Origin: Paraburkholderia sabiae
GTDB lineage: Bacteria; Pseudomonadota; Gammaproteobacteria; Burkholderiales; Burkholderiaceae
Reading direction: 5' to 3'
NCBI RefSeq assembly: GCF_030412785.1
Contig: NZ_CP125295.1
Span: 992,001-1,056,000 of the forward strand
DNA: 64,000 nt
Shown here in pieces: positions 46,329-61,954 of the stretch. How positions within the stretch are numbered: position 1 is the stretch's first letter; each line of letters opens with the position of its first letter. A model generated the notes under the pieces. The model searched no databases. It was not told the DNA's origin and saw only the letters and a list, made by a program, of their open reading frames with translations. Position numbers and translations under genes: made by a program.

Positions 46329-48011
46329 ATGAGATTTATCTTTTGCGCGTTGTTGGTCCTGACGCTCGCCGCCTGCGCGAGCCAGGGACCTACGACGACT
46401 AGCCTTTCCACTGCTTCCAATCCTGCTAACCAGCAAGCCGTAGCCGACGCCCTTCGCAAGACAGCCACCGCCAAAGAAACCATCAACGTCGACCAGGGTT
46501 CCGTCGATCAGTTGACGAGTCAGGACAGTGATCTCTGGGGCCGTATCCGCCGTGGTTTTCAGATGCCTGACCTGCAGAGCGACCTCGTCGACATGCAGGC
46601 GAACTGGTACGCGCAGCGCCCGGACTACGTCCAGCGCATGACCGAACGGTCGCAGAAGTACCTGTATCACATCGTCGAAGAACTCGAAGCGCGCCATATG
46701 CCGACGGAGCTGGCGCTGTTGCCGTTCATCGAATCCGCGTACAACCCGCAGGCGCTGTCGGTCGCGAAGGCAGCGGGCATGTGGCAGTTCGTGCCGGGCA
46801 CGGGTCGCACGTACAACCTCAAGCAGAACATGTGGCAGGACGAGCGCCGCGACGTGCTCGCGTCGACCAGCGCCGCGCTCGACTATCTGTCGCGTCTGCA
46901 CGATATGTTCGGCGACTGGTATCTGGCGCTCGCCGCGTACAACTGGGGTGAGGGCAACGTGCAGCGCGCCATCGCGCGTAACGAGGCAGCCGGTCTTCCG
47001 ACGGACTACCAGAGCCTGCGCATGCCGATGGAAACGCGCAACTACGTGCCCAAGCTGCAGGCGGTCAAGAACATTGTGACGAACCCGCAGGTCTTCGGGC
47101 TCACGCTGCCGTCCATTCCGAATCACCCGTACTTCGTGACGGTGACGACGTCGCACGACATCGACGTCGACACGGCGGCGAAGCTCGCGAACATGACGCC
47201 CGACGAATTCCGCTCGCTGAATCCGTCGTTCAAGAAGCCGGTCATTCTTGGCGCGACGCAGCCGCAGATTCTGTTGCCGTTCGACAACGCTAGCGCCTTC
47301 GAACGCAATCTGAAGTCGTACACGGGTTCGCTGTCGTCGTGGACGACCTACACGGTCACCGAGCGCAGCCGTCCCGCCGCGATCGCCGAAAAGATCGGTG
47401 TCGACGCCGACACGCTGATGGCCGTGAACAAGATTCCGGCGGGCATGCGTCTGAAGCCGGGCTCGACGATCGTCGTGCCGCGCGCCGATGACGACGACGA
47501 AGACATCAGCGCGGACGTCGCCGAAGGTGCCGTGCTCGCGATGGAGCCGGACGTGCCCGACACGCGCAAGATGCTGATTCGCGTGCGCCGCAAGCAGTCG
47601 ATGGCGCTGCTCGCCGATCGCTACGATGTCTCGATCGGTCAGTTGAAGGCGTGGAACCGGACGAAGCGCGACATGGTGATGCCGGGGCAGGTCGTCGTGC
47701 TGCACGTGCCCGTCGGCAAGGCAATGCCGAGCGAGCCGGGTCCGCAGAAGCTGGCGACGGTCCCCGTCGGTGGCGGCGTAGAGAAGGCGAGCGCTCAGGT
47801 CGCAGACACCCGTTCCGAATCGCGCTACGATAAGAAACGAGGCCGCGGCCACTCGGGCGTGGTGAAAGTGTCGGAACCGGTCGAGAAGGCCAAGCCTGCT
47901 GCCGCAAAAGGCAAGGTGACGAAGGTTTCGACGGAAGCGGCCGGCAAGGCGTCGAAGGCCGATTCCGGTAGCCGCCATAAGGTATCGGCCAACGCGAAGA
48001 AGGGCAAGTAA
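46329..48011 (+). CDS. mltD: MltD, membrane-bound lytic murein transglycosylase D
   Basis: 560 residues from the ATG at 46329. Lipoprotein signal: LTLAAC with lipidated C16. The SLT domain has the catalytic glutamate in LALLPFIESAYNPQA and AAGMWQFVPGTGRTY, and AAYNWGEGNVQRAI. Two LysM peptidoglycan-binding repeats follow (TYTVTERSRPAAIAEKIGV and the MLIRVRRKQSMALLADRYDV segment), then a Lys/Ala-rich tail. MltD cleaves glycan strands to 1,6-anhydro products, which NagZ in this window later processes. A terminator follows 86 bases on. Confidence 0.94.
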   Translation: MRFIFCALLVLTLAACASQGPTTTSLSTASNPANQQAVADALRKTATAKETINVDQGSVDQLTSQDSDLWGRIRRGFQMPDLQSDLVDMQANWYAQRPDYVQRMTERSQKYLYHIVEELEARHMPTELALLPFIESAYNPQALSVAKAAGMWQFVPGTGRTYNLKQNMWQDERRDVLASTSAALDYLSRLHDMFGDWYLALAAYNWGEGNVQRAIARNEAAGLPTDYQSLRMPMETRNYVPKLQAVKNIVTNPQVFGLTLPSIPNHPYFVTVTTSHDIDVDTAAKLANMTPDEFRSLNPSFKKPVILGATQPQILLPFDNASAFERNLKSYTGSLSSWTTYTVTERSRPAAIAEKIGVDADTLMAVNKIPAGMRLKPGSTIVVPRADDDDEDISADVAEGAVLAMEPDVPDTRKMLIRVRRKQSMALLADRYDVSIGQLKAWNRTKRDMVMPGQVVVLHVPVGKAMPSEPGPQKLATVPVGGGVEKASAQVADTRSESRYDKKRGRGHSGVVKVSEPVEKAKPAAAKGKVTKVSTEAAGKASKADSGSRHKVSANAKKGK

Positions 48012-48096
48012 ACAACAGCGGCTGTCCCGAGGATGACCGAACATGCGTTGCGGGGGCAGCGCATGAAGTGCGCTCCGATCTTTCCTCGATTTCCAG

Positions 48097-48126
48097 AACG
48101 CCGTCACTTCACGTGACGGCGTTTTT
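48097..48126 (+). terminator. mltD terminator
   Basis: An 11-bp perfect stem (48097-48107 with 48113-48123) with loop TTCAC and a T run. Confidence 0.9.
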
Positions 48127-48248
48127 CATTTCCGGCTTCGTTTTTCCGCTGACGTTCTCCGTACGCGAGACGCGGTCTTGGCGCCACGATGGACACGATT
48201 CCGTTATCGTTCACCCTCGTGCCCGCCGGGCCTTCCTGCCGATGCCCC

Positions 48249-49493
48249 ATGTTCTCGACGCCGCTCCGTGTCTTCCTGCTGTTCTCCGCCGGTTACTTCG
48301 TCTCGTACGTCTTTCGCGGCGTGAATCTCGGTTTTGCGCCGCTGATCACCCATGAACTCGGCTTGTCGGCTGCCGATCTCGGTCTCCTGACCAGTCTCTA
48401 CTTTCTCGGTTTCGCGGGCGCGCAGTTGCCTGCCGGCGTCCTGCTAGACCACTACGGTTCGCGGCGTGTGACGGCGGGCATGCTGCTGTTCGCCGCGGCC
48501 GGCATCGGCGTGTTCGGCGCGGCGCACGGCGTCGGCATGATGATGGTGGGGCGGCTGCTGATCGGCGTCGGTGTGTCGGTGTGCCTCGGCGGCGCGTTCA
48601 AGGCGCTCGCGCAGCATTTTCCGGCGGCGCGTCTGCCGCTGATCAACGGCCTGGTGATGGCTGTCGGCGGTCTGGGCGGTGTCGTGGTCGGCTCGCCGTT
48701 GACCTGGGTGCTGACCTTCGCGAGCTGGCGTGCCGTCTGTTTTGCGCTCGTCGTCCTGACGATCGTGGTCGCAGCGATGCTCTGGGTATTCGCGCCCGAA
48801 AAGCAGGAGACGCGTCATCAGGCCAACCTCGTCGGCCAGTTCAAGGGTACGTGGCACATCCTGCGCAGCGCGGCGTTCTGGAAGATCGCGTCGTTCTCGG
48901 TCGTCACGCAAGGCGTCTTTTACGCGATGCAGTCGCTGTGGGTCGGCGCCTGGCTGCGCGACGTGTCGGGTTTCGGATCGCACGAGGCGGCCGCGTTCGT
49001 ATCCGTGCTGGGTTTCGCGATGATGGCCGGCTGCGTCGGCTTCGGCGCGGCGGCGCGCAGCATGGAGCGGCGCGGGCTGTCGCTGTATGCGTTTTGCGGC
49101 GTCGGCATGGCGCTGTTCGTCATCACTCAGTTGCTGATCATGCTGCGCGCGCCGCTGCCGGCGGGATTGCTGTGGGCGGCTTACGGGATTTTCGGCGGCG
49201 TCGGGATCCTCAGCTATGCGGTGCTTGCGCGCCACTTTCCTCCGCATCTGATCGGCCGCGCCAATACGACGCTGACGCTGATCATCTTCATGCTGATTTT
49301 CGGTTTCCAGATCGGCGTCGGCGCCGTGCTGTCGCGCTGGACGCCCGTCGACGGTCACTATCCGGCCGCCGCGCATCTGACGGCCTGGGGCATTCTCGTC
49401 GCGCTGCAGCTGGCGAGCGCGGTCTGGTATGTGCTGCCGAGTCGCGTGCTCGCCAAAGACCCCGCGCGGGTTCACGCCGAGCATCAACCGTAA
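48249..49493 (+). CDS. Major facilitator superfamily transporter
   Basis: 414 residues from the ATG at 48249; ATG 48189 is in frame but adds a polar leader. About twelve membrane helices in two halves. The loop after helix 2 has LPAGVLLDHYGSRRVTAGML, a variant of the MFS signature, and a central basic loop separates the halves. Substrate unknown; the sequence resembles general MFS permeases rather than a known drug or sugar family. It is a single gene between mltD and the carAB leader. Confidence 0.87.
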   Translation: MFSTPLRVFLLFSAGYFVSYVFRGVNLGFAPLITHELGLSAADLGLLTSLYFLGFAGAQLPAGVLLDHYGSRRVTAGMLLFAAAGIGVFGAAHGVGMMMVGRLLIGVGVSVCLGGAFKALAQHFPAARLPLINGLVMAVGGLGGVVVGSPLTWVLTFASWRAVCFALVVLTIVVAAMLWVFAPEKQETRHQANLVGQFKGTWHILRSAAFWKIASFSVVTQGVFYAMQSLWVGAWLRDVSGFGSHEAAAFVSVLGFAMMAGCVGFGAAARSMERRGLSLYAFCGVGMALFVITQLLIMLRAPLPAGLLWAAYGIFGGVGILSYAVLARHFPPHLIGRANTTLTLIIFMLIFGFQIGVGAVLSRWTPVDGHYPAAAHLTAWGILVALQLASAVWYVLPSRVLAKDPARVHAEHQP

Positions 49494-49945
49494 GTTGACG
49501 GGCGTATCCTGATAAGGCGCAAAAGGGCTGTGAAGGTTGTGGTTGCGGCATGCTGGTAGCGCCGCAGTCGCCTGGTCGAACCCTGTTAGCGCAGCGCCGA
49601 CCCATCTCGGATTTGGAGAGAAGGGTCATTTCAGGCTATAATTTCAAGGTTTGAGCTTATCAACCCGCACCCTAGCGCCTACCTCTCCCACACCGTTCAT
49701 CCGCCGCGTTTCGTTGTAGTTCCGGTCGTATCTTCGTGAATACTCCGGCTACCGTCGCCAGCGGGCCGCAACCAGCCAGTCCGCCTACACAATGGGCCGA
49801 CTGCGAACTCCGCGAGGCCCGATGCGATTCCCGCGAACAGCGACAACGCGAGCGAGCCTGCGCGCGCATCCTCAGATGCGCCTGACGCGGCCCGCACGGT
49901 CGGATAGACAGGTCGGCAACAGGGTGCTCCCCCAAGGAGTCTCCC
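49494..49945 (+). other. Long leader/promoter region of carAB
   Basis: 452 bases with no convincing gene. A TATAAT at 49637-49642, with a weak -35 (TTGGAG, 49613-49618), is a candidate carA promoter that would give a leader of about 300 bases. There is an imperfect hairpin GCGCGCATC-CTCA-GATGCGCC around 49860-49881. Antisense frames have no family motif. Confidence 0.5.
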
Positions 49946-51100
49946 GTGTTGCCGTCATTTTCTCCCGCTCTGCTCGCGCTCGCCGACGGCACGGTCTTTC
50001 GTGGTTACTCGATCGGCGCGCCCGGTCATACGATCGGTGAAGTCGTCTTCAATACCGCCATCACCGGTTATCAGGAAATCCTGACCGACCCCAGCTACGC
50101 GCGCCAGATCGTCACGTTGACGTATCCGCACATCGGCAACGTCGGTGTGAACGCCGAAGACGTCGAAGCTACGAAAGTCCATGCCGCCGGCCTGATCATC
50201 CGTGATCTGCCCATTCTCGCGTCGAACTTCCGCATGGAGCGCTCGCTCCCGGACTACCTGAAAGCCGAAGGCGTCGTCGCCATCGCCGGCATCGATACCC
50301 GCAAGCTGACGCGCGTGCTGCGCGACAAGGGTGCGCAGAACGGCGCGATTCTCGCAGGCTCGGATGACGAAGCGAAGGCAATCGAACTCGCGCGCTCGTT
50401 CCCCGGCCTCGCAGGCATGGACCTCGCGAAGGTCGTGTCGACGCAAAAGCCGTACGAATGGAAGCAGACGGAATGGCGTCTGGGTAGCGGCTACGGCATG
50501 CAGAACACGCCGCGCTACCGTGTTGTCGCGTTCGATTACGGCGTGAAGTACAACATCCTGCGCATGCTGGCCGAACGCGGTTGCCACGTGACCGTGCTGC
50601 CCGCGCAGTCCACGGCTGCCGATGCGCTCGCGCTCAACCCGGACGGCGTGTTCCTGTCGAACGGCCCCGGCGATCCCGAGCCTTGCGATTACGCGATCGC
50701 GGCGACCAAAGAATTCATCGAGCGCGGCATTCCCACGTTTGGCATCTGCCTCGGCCATCAGATCATGGGTCTCGCCGTCGGCGCGAAGACGATGAAGATG
50801 AAGACGGGTCACCACGGCGCGAACCATCCTGTGAAGGATCTGGAAGACGGCCGCGTCGTCATCACGTCGCAGAACCACGGCTTCGCGGTCGACGCCGACA
50901 CGCTGCCTGCTAACGCGAAGGTCACGCATGTGTCGCTGTTCGACGGCACGCTGCAGGGCTTCGCGCTGACGGACAAGCCGGCTTTCTGCTTTCAGGGCCA
51001 CCCGGAAGCGTCGCCCGGTCCGCACGACATCGCTTATCTGTTCGACCGCTTCACCGCGTTGATGGATCAGGCGAAGGGCAACAAGTCGGCAGCGGCATAA
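49946..51100 (+). CDS. carA: CarA, carbamoyl-phosphate synthase small subunit
   Basis: 384 residues from a GTG start with AAGGAG at 49934-49939. The class I glutamine amidotransferase domain has the nucleophile C268 in [11 protein letters not shown] and the His-Glu pair in [11 protein letters not shown]-terminal [16 protein letters not shown] and [17 protein letters not shown] match CarA. With CarB it makes carbamoyl phosphate for arginine and pyrimidines. carB follows after 133 bases. Confidence 0.97.
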   Translation: MLPSFSPALLALADGTVFRGYSIGAPGHTIGEVVFNTAITGYQEILTDPSYARQIVTLTYPHIGNVGVNAEDVEATKVHAAGLIIRDLPILASNFRMERSLPDYLKAEGVVAIAGIDTRKLTRVLRDKGAQNGAILAGSDDEAKAIELARSFPGLAGMDLAKVVSTQKPYEWKQTEWRLGSGYGMQNTPRYRVVAFDYGVKYNILRMLAERGCHVTVLPAQSTAADALALNPDGVFLSNGPGDPEPCDYAIAATKEFIERGIPTFGICLGHQIMGLAVGAKTMKMKTGHHGANHPVKDLEDGRVVITSQNHGFAVDADTLPANAKVTHVSLFDGTLQGFALTDKPAFCFQGHPEASPGPHDIAYLFDRFTALMDQAKGNKSAAA

Positions 51101-51233
51101 GCGTAGCTCGCGAATAGCGGCGGGAACACGGCGCGCACCGCGACGCCGTTCGGTGGGCCCATCTGGGCAAGACCGAACGGCACACCGCGACGCGCCAACG
51201 GTAAGAACTCAGGAATACATTAGCGAGAGCGTT

Positions 51234-54488
<3,255 letters not shown>

Positions 54489-54518
54489 GGCTTCAGATTT
54501 CTGTCCAAGACGTAAGTG

Positions 54519-54611
54519 CCGCGGTTAAGCGGCGTCCCAAAGGTGTCAGATCGGGCTTCGTGCCACATTTGCGCACCATGCGGGATGCACTTAACCGCGG
54601 TGATTTTTTTT
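54519..54611 (+). other. Inverted repeat plus T run between carB and greA
   Basis: CCGCGGTTAAG (54519-54529) and CTTAACCGCGG (54590-54600) form an 11-bp perfect stem that closes a 60-base loop, followed by T8 (54604-54611), 28 bases before the greA ATG. It has the shape of a long terminator or of a regulated leader. In E. coli the greA leader also contains a terminator and makes small RNAs. Confidence 0.65.
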
Positions 54612-54639
54612 GTGGCTGTTATTTGCCAAAGAGTTGTTT

Positions 54640-55116
54640 ATGAGCACTATTCCATTGACGAAGCGCGGTGCAGATCAGCTGCGCGACGAATTGCAGCGTT
54701 TGAAATCGGTTGAGCGTCCTTCGGTCATCAATTCCATCGCGGAAGCGCGTGCCCAAGGCGATCTGTCGGAAAACGCCGAGTACGACGCTGCGAAAGAGAA
54801 GCAGGGCTTTATCGAAGGCCGTATCGCCGAGATCGAATCGAAGCTGGCTGCCGCGCAGGTCATCGATCCCTCTGCGCTCGACGCAGACGGCCGCGTCGTG
54901 TTTGCCGCGACCGTCGATCTGGAAGATCTGGATTCGGGTAATTCGGTTACCTATCAAATCGTCGGCGACGATGAAGCCGATCTCGAGCACGGCCTGATCT
55001 CCGTCAGCTCGCCGATCGCGCGCGCGCTGATCGGCAAGTCAGAAGGCGATGTCGCATCGGTGCAGGCGCCGGGCGGCGTGCGCGAGTACGAAATCATCGC
55101 GGTCCGTTATATCTAA
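54640..55116 (+). CDS. greA: GreA, transcript cleavage factor
   Basis: 158 residues from the ATG at 54640. The N-terminal coiled-coil ([20 protein letters not shown], then [20 protein letters not shown] with the acidic tip) reaches into the RNA polymerase secondary channel; the C-terminal FKBP-like domain has [20 protein letters not shown]. GreA rescues back-tracked polymerase. carB-greA neighbours are widely conserved. Confidence 0.97.
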   Translation: MSTIPLTKRGADQLRDELQRLKSVERPSVINSIAEARAQGDLSENAEYDAAKEKQGFIEGRIAEIESKLAAAQVIDPSALDADGRVVFAATVDLEDLDSGNSVTYQIVGDDEADLEHGLISVSSPIARALIGKSEGDVASVQAPGGVREYEIIAVRYI

Positions 55117-55126
55117 GGCGAATCTC

Positions 55127-55642
55127 GTGTCTTCGATGCCGCATCGTCTGTTCCGCCTGCTGACAGTCGTGTGGGTCGGCAGTCTGCTGACCATCGGCTA
55201 TGCGGTGGCGCCCGTACTGTTTACATCGCTCGACCGGATGACGGCGGGCGCGGTCGCGGCGCAGCTGTTTCGGATCGAGGGCGTGATCGGCGTGGTGTGC
55301 GGCGTGCTGCTGCTCGCGCTGTGCAACGTGCTGGTGCGACGCGGCGGCGACGCGTATCGGCGTCTGCGCTGGCTGATCGCCGGCATGCTGGTGTGTGTGC
55401 TGGTCGGCTACTTTGCGTTGCAGCCGTTTATGAATGCGCTGCGCATCGCCGCGCAGGAAGCGGGCACGGATGTCGGCCACTCCGTTTATGCGAGCCGCTT
55501 TGGCATGCTGCACGGCGTGTCGAGCGTGTTCTATCTGATTGAAAGCCTGCTGGGTATCGTGCTCGTGTGGAAGTTGCCGGCGGGAGCCGGTATTCCGGTG
55601 GAGCAGGGCGCGGGGCGCGTCGCCGGTAGGACAGCCGGGTAA
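55127..55642 (+). CDS. DUF4149-like four-helix membrane protein
   Basis: 171 residues from GTG 55127, with AAGGCG 7 bases upstream; ATG 55136 is the alternative. Four membrane helices: LTVVWVGSLLTIGYAVAPVL, GVIGVVCGVLLLALCNVLV, WLIAGMLVCVLVGYFALQP and VFYLIESLLGIVLVWKL. The spacing and the APVLF and FHRAS-like FGMLHGVSS segments match the DUF4149/TMEM205-type family seen after greA in betaproteobacteria. Function unknown. Confidence 0.78.
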   Translation: MSSMPHRLFRLLTVVWVGSLLTIGYAVAPVLFTSLDRMTAGAVAAQLFRIEGVIGVVCGVLLLALCNVLVRRGGDAYRRLRWLIAGMLVCVLVGYFALQPFMNALRIAAQEAGTDVGHSVYASRFGMLHGVSSVFYLIESLLGIVLVWKLPAGAGIPVEQGAGRVAGRTAG

Positions 55643-55778
55643 CGGCTCGGCGTAATGGCCAGTGGTCCGGGATTGGACTCTCTGACGTCAGCAGCGCGGC
55701 AGATCGCCGCATAAAGCAGCGTTTCTCATCGACTGGCGCGGTCCACAGATCAAACAGGTGTTCCGCGCCGTTCTCGTG

Positions 55779-56333
55779 TTACTTCGACGTCTGATGCGAG
55801 CGCTTCGCGCTGGTCTGCCGCTTCTTGGCTCGCTTGATGTTGCCGCCCGCCGTGACGCGCTCGTTGCCGCGCACCAGCATTTTTTGCGCTTTCGGACGGC
55901 GCGTCGGATTGTCCGAGGGCTTGACGACCTTCACGACGCGGGGCGCGCGTCCCTTCGACGACGGTTCCTCCGCAGCTTCACGGGCGCTCGGCAGCGCACC
56001 GCGTTTAGCCGCGGGTTTTGCGCCAGCCTTCGCTGCCGGAGCGCGTTCGGTCGCGGCCTTTTCCGGCTTCCAGATCACGAGCAGCTTGCCGATATGCTGG
56101 ATCGGCGCGGCATTCAGGCGATCGCAGATTTCGTCGTAGATCGCGATACGCTCTTCGCGTTCGTCGCCGAACACGCGGATCTTGATCAGCTGATGCGCTT
56201 TCAGGTGGACCTTGATTTCGGCCAGCACGGCGTCGGTCAACCCTTCGGCGCCGATGATCACGACCGGCTTGAGCGCGTGAGCCTGAGAGCGCAAATCGGC
56301 GCGTTGTTCGGAAGAGATTTTGAGGGCGGGCAT
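55779..56333 (-). CDS. yhbY: YhbY, CRM-domain RNA-binding protein with basic tail
   Basis: 184 residues. The first 95 residues are a CRS1-YhbY domain (LRSQAHALKPVVIIGAEGLT, HQLIKIRVFGDEREER, GKLLVIWKPE with the GxxG-type loop). YhbY binds the pre-50S ribosome. The remaining roughly 90 residues are a Lys/Arg/Ala/Pro-rich basic tail absent from E. coli YhbY (97 residues). It is divergent from rlmE, the order seen in many proteobacteria. Confidence 0.93.
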   Translation of the reverse strand: MPALKISSEQRADLRSQAHALKPVVIIGAEGLTDAVLAEIKVHLKAHQLIKIRVFGDEREERIAIYDEICDRLNAAPIQHIGKLLVIWKPEKAATERAPAAKAGAKPAAKRGALPSAREAAEEPSSKGRAPRVVKVVKPSDNPTRRPKAQKMLVRGNERVTAGGNIKRAKKRQTSAKRSHQTSK

Positions 56334-56584
56334 GTGAAGTGGAAGACTCGACTAAAATGGCGACGCCTGCGAGCAGGGATCGGTCGATCCGGCCATATGG
56401 CAGGCGGCGCGCGAAAAGTTAGAAAACCGCGGACGGCAAATACGACGCTGGCAGAAAGTGCGACGTCGGCGTGGACTGCAAGCAGAACCACAGCGCGGAG
56501 CGCGGCCTTTGGCTGCAGCCACGCGAATTAAACGCGTATTATCCGCTAAAAGCGCGGCATCTCGTAGCAAGACTTCAACGTTTA

Positions 56585-57247
56585 ATGGCAAAAAACAAGT
56601 TCAACACGTCGTGGCTGCACGACCACATCAACGATCCGTACGTGAAAATGGCGCAGCGGGAGGGTTATCGCGCCCGCGCCGCCTACAAGCTGAAGGAAAT
56701 CGACGAACAGGACAAGCTGATCCGCGCAGGCCAGGTCATCGTGGATCTCGGCGCGGCGCCCGGCAGCTGGAGCCAGTACGTGCGCAACAAGCTGGCGCAC
56801 GGCAAGAACCGCGATTCGCAGCGCGAGGGCGGGATCGACGGCACGATCATTGCGCTCGACCTCCTGCCGATGGAGCCGATCGCCGACGTCCATTTCATTC
56901 AGGGCGACTTCCGCGAAGACAGTGTTCTCGAACAACTGGAAGAAGTTGTCGGAGACCGCGATGTCGATCTTGTAATTTCGGATATGGCGCCCAACCTGTC
57001 AGGAGTGGCGGTGGCGGACGCTGCGCGAATCGAGCATGTGTGCGATCTCGCGCTGGAGTTTTCCCAAAACCACCTGAAACCCGATGGTGCCCTTTTAGTC
57101 AAATGCTTTCACGGCAGCGGTTACAGCCAGATTGTCGAAAAGTTCAAGCATCAGTTTAAGACGGTGGCCGCGCGCAAACCGAAGGCGTCCCGGGACAAGT
57201 CGTCCGAGACGTTCATTCTCGGGAAGCACCTGAAGCGGCCCCGTTGA
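56585..57247 (+). CDS. rlmE: RlmE/FtsJ, 23S rRNA U2552 2'-O-methyltransferase
   Basis: 220 residues from the ATG at 56585. SAM-binding [16 protein letters not shown], catalytic-type aspartate in [11 protein letters not shown] and lysine in [11 protein letters not shown] are conserved; N-terminal [16 protein letters not shown] is the RNA-binding signature. It methylates U2552 in the ribosomal A loop. rlmE-ftsH is a conserved pair; an 8-bp hairpin with a 2-base loop lies between them at 57276-57293. Confidence 0.96.
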   Translation: MAKNKFNTSWLHDHINDPYVKMAQREGYRARAAYKLKEIDEQDKLIRAGQVIVDLGAAPGSWSQYVRNKLAHGKNRDSQREGGIDGTIIALDLLPMEPIADVHFIQGDFREDSVLEQLEEVVGDRDVDLVISDMAPNLSGVAVADAARIEHVCDLALEFSQNHLKPDGALLVKCFHGSGYSQIVEKFKHQFKTVAARKPKASRDKSSETFILGKHLKRPR

Positions 57248-57433
57248 ACCGGGTGCAGTGATATGTGAGCCCGCATTTCCGGCACGCCGGAAAATAAGAG
57301 CGCTGAGGTTGCGCGGTACGCTATTTATGCGGTAGCGAATGCTTATGGCAGGGGTCTTCGGACTGGATTAGAATGCCTGAGTGGTGCCGCAAGGCAAATG
57401 TAGGCGCTTGTCTATGAGTGAAGGAGTGGTGCT

Positions 57434-59323
<1,890 letters not shown>

Positions 59324-59458
59324 CGATTGGTTAAAGGTGTTTTACGGGCCGGTGTGTTTTCACACCGGCCCGTTTTCATTTCTAATGCTGGTCTGATCGC
59401 GATGCATTCCTGTCGCGGTTTGTCCTAAATCATTTGCCCTTCAGGTACGTCACGTCTC

Positions 59459-60343
59459 GTGTCCAACTCCGATTCCCCGATATATCCGATCCCCGAGCCG
59501 ATGCAATGCGGCCGGTTCACGTTCACGTTCGAACGCCCGCTCGTGATGGGCATCCTGAACGTCACGCCCGATTCTTTCTCCGACGGCGGCCTGTTCGGCG
59601 AACCGGGCAAGGCGAGGGAACAGGCAGAGAAGATGTTGGCCGATGGCGCCGACATCATCGATATCGGCGGCGAGTCCACGCGGCCCGGTGCGCCGCCCGT
59701 GCCGCTCGAAGACGAGCTGGCTCGCGTGATCCCGCTCGTCGAGGAACTCAGTGCCGCGGGCATTCCCGTGTCCGTCGATACCTACAAGCCTGAGGTTATG
59801 CGCCATGCGCTGGCGGCGGGCGCCGATCTGATTAATGATATCTGGGGCTTCCGGATGCCCGGCGCGATCGATGCGGTGCGCGACAGTCAGTGTGGCCTGT
59901 GCGTGATGCATATGCTCGGCGAGCCGCAGACCATGCAGGTCGGCGAGCCGGCTTACGACGACGTCGTCGCCGACATCCGAGCCTTTCTGGATGAACGTGT
60001 CAACACGATGATAAGCGCCGGTGTTGCAAAAAATCGCATTAGCGTCGATCCAGGATTCGGATTTGGCAAGACCGTCGAGCATAATTACGCGCTACTCGCA
60101 CACCTGCCTAAGACAGCGCCGGTGCTCGGCTCGCCGTTGCCTATCCTGGCGGGCATGTCGCGCAAATCGATGCTGGGTGCGCTTGTCAATCGACCGCCGC
60201 GAGAGCGCGTCGCGGCGAGCGTGGCGGCGGCAGTGTGTGCAGCTGAACGTGGCGCGGCCATCATCCGCGTGCACGATGTGGCGGAAACGGTGGATGCACT
60301 GAAAATATGGGCGGCGACCCGCGACGCAGCGCGGCGCGCCTGA
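59459..60343 (+). CDS. folP: FolP, dihydropteroate synthase
   Basis: 294 residues from a GTG start; no better ATG precedes the fold. Motifs: [15 protein letters not shown], the [14 protein letters not shown] loop, NDIWGF and [13 protein letters not shown], then [10 protein letters not shown]. It condenses p-aminobenzoate with the pterin pyrophosphate in folate synthesis and is the sulfonamide target. glmM follows after 28 bases; the pair is conserved. Confidence 0.96.
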   Translation: MSNSDSPIYPIPEPMQCGRFTFTFERPLVMGILNVTPDSFSDGGLFGEPGKAREQAEKMLADGADIIDIGGESTRPGAPPVPLEDELARVIPLVEELSAAGIPVSVDTYKPEVMRHALAAGADLINDIWGFRMPGAIDAVRDSQCGLCVMHMLGEPQTMQVGEPAYDDVVADIRAFLDERVNTMISAGVAKNRISVDPGFGFGKTVEHNYALLAHLPKTAPVLGSPLPILAGMSRKSMLGALVNRPPRERVAASVAAAVCAAERGAAIIRVHDVAETVDALKIWAATRDAARRA

Positions 60344-60371
60344 TCTCCACGCTTGGGAGGAAAATTCCAAT

Positions 60372-61730
60372 ATGGCACGTCGATATTTCGGAACGGATGG
60401 GATTCGTGGCAAGGTCGGCGATGCGCCGATCACGCCGGATTTTGTGCTGCGGCTCGGCTACGCGGCGGGCAAGGTGTTGGCGGGCGCCGACACGTGGGCG
60501 AAGACGGGCAAGCGCCCGACAGTGCTGATCGGCAAGGACACGCGCGTGTCGGGCTACATGCTCGAAGCGGCGCTGGAGTCGGGCTTCTCGGCGGCGGGCG
60601 TCGACGTGATGCTGGCGGGCCCGATGCCGACGCCGGGCGTCGCGTATCTGACGCGCGCGCTGCGTCTCGCGGCGGGCGTCGTGATCAGCGCGTCGCACAA
60701 TCCGTACTACGACAACGGCATCAAGTTCTTCTCCGCCGACGGCAACAAGCTGCCGGACGAAGTCGAGTCGCAGATCGAACAGCAACTCGACAAGCCGCTC
60801 GAATGCGCGCCGTCCGAGCGGCTCGGCAAGGCGCGGCGTCTGGACGACGCGGCCGGCCGCTACATCGAGTTCTGCAAGAGCACCTTCCCGCAGACGTTCG
60901 ATCTGCGCGGCATGAAGCTGGTCGTCGATTGTGCGCACGGCGCCGCGTACGACGTCGCGCCGCATGTCTTTCACGAGCTCGGTGCGGACGTGGTCACGAT
61001 CGGCGTGTCGCCGAACGGCTTCAACATCAACGACGCCGTCGGCGCGACGGCGCCGGATGCACTCGTGCGTGCGGTGCGCGCGAACAAGGCGGATCTCGGC
61101 ATTGCACTGGACGGCGACGCCGACCGCCTGCAGATCGTCGATGCGAACGGGCGGCTCTACAACGGCGACGAGCTGCTGTACGTGCTCGTGCAGGACCGTA
61201 TCGCGACGCAGGGCAAGGTCGAAGGTGCGGTTGGCACGCTGATGACCAACATGGCCGTTGAAGTCGCGTTGAAGAAGGTTGGCGTGCAGTTCGTGCGCGC
61301 GGCCGTCGGCGACCGCTACGTGCTGGAGAAACTGCGCGAGCATGGTTGGGAGCTGGGCGCAGAAGGCTCGGGCCACATCCTGTCGCTGGATCGCCATTCG
61401 ACGGGCGACGGTATCGTCTCCGCGCTGCTGGTGCTGGCGGCGATGCAACGCAGCGGCCGTTCGCTCGAACAGCTGCTCGAAGGCGTCAAGCTGTTCCCGC
61501 AGAAGCTGATCAACGTGCGGATGCAGCCGGGCGCGGACTGGAAGGGCAGCGACGCGATCCGTCGCGCGATCAGCGAGGCGGAAGGCGCGCTCGACGGCAG
61601 CGGCCGTGTGCTGATCCGCGCCTCAGGCACGGAGCCGGTCCTGCGCGTGATGGTGGAAGCGGCGCACGAAAAAGATGCCGTACACCACGCGGAAACGATC
61701 GCCGCCGTCGTCAAACAGGCGACGACATGA
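60372..61730 (+). CDS. glmM: GlmM, phosphoglucosamine mutase
   Basis: 452 residues. GGGAGG precedes the ATG. The active phosphoserine is S108 in [18 protein letters not shown]; the metal loop is [10 protein letters not shown]; sugar-binding [17 protein letters not shown] and phosphate-binding [12 protein letters not shown] follow. It makes glucosamine-1-phosphate for UDP-GlcNAc, precursor of peptidoglycan and LPS. A terminator follows 28 bases later. Confidence 0.97.
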   Translation: MARRYFGTDGIRGKVGDAPITPDFVLRLGYAAGKVLAGADTWAKTGKRPTVLIGKDTRVSGYMLEAALESGFSAAGVDVMLAGPMPTPGVAYLTRALRLAAGVVISASHNPYYDNGIKFFSADGNKLPDEVESQIEQQLDKPLECAPSERLGKARRLDDAAGRYIEFCKSTFPQTFDLRGMKLVVDCAHGAAYDVAPHVFHELGADVVTIGVSPNGFNINDAVGATAPDALVRAVRANKADLGIALDGDADRLQIVDANGRLYNGDELLYVLVQDRIATQGKVEGAVGTLMTNMAVEVALKKVGVQFVRAAVGDRYVLEKLREHGWELGAEGSGHILSLDRHSTGDGIVSALLVLAAMQRSGRSLEQLLEGVKLFPQKLINVRMQPGADWKGSDAIRRAISEAEGALDGSGRVLIRASGTEPVLRVMVEAAHEKDAVHHAETIAAVVKQATT

Positions 61731-61758
61731 TCCGCAAGACACGCGTTTAAGACAGAAG

Positions 61759-61782
61759 GGCGGCTCCGTGCCGCCTTTTTTT
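61759..61782 (+). terminator. glmM terminator
   Basis: Stem GGCGGC/GCCGCC with a TCCGT loop and T7. Confidence 0.9.
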
Positions 61783-61954
61783 GCGCCGCTCGCGGTGTCG
61801 CAACGTTAAAAAATCGCTTAAAAATTTCGAAAGCGCTAGCGAAACGCGCAAACGTTATCGCTTGACCGATTTCGACGGCTACAGCGCCCATTCAGCGCGC
61901 ATCTGCTGCGACAGTGAAAACCCTGACGCAACGCCTTTCACGGCCGTAATAAGA

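Noticed and set aside
46227..48107. A 626-codon open frame on the minus strand
   Set aside because: Antisense to mltD, with Arg/His-rich composition and no domain.
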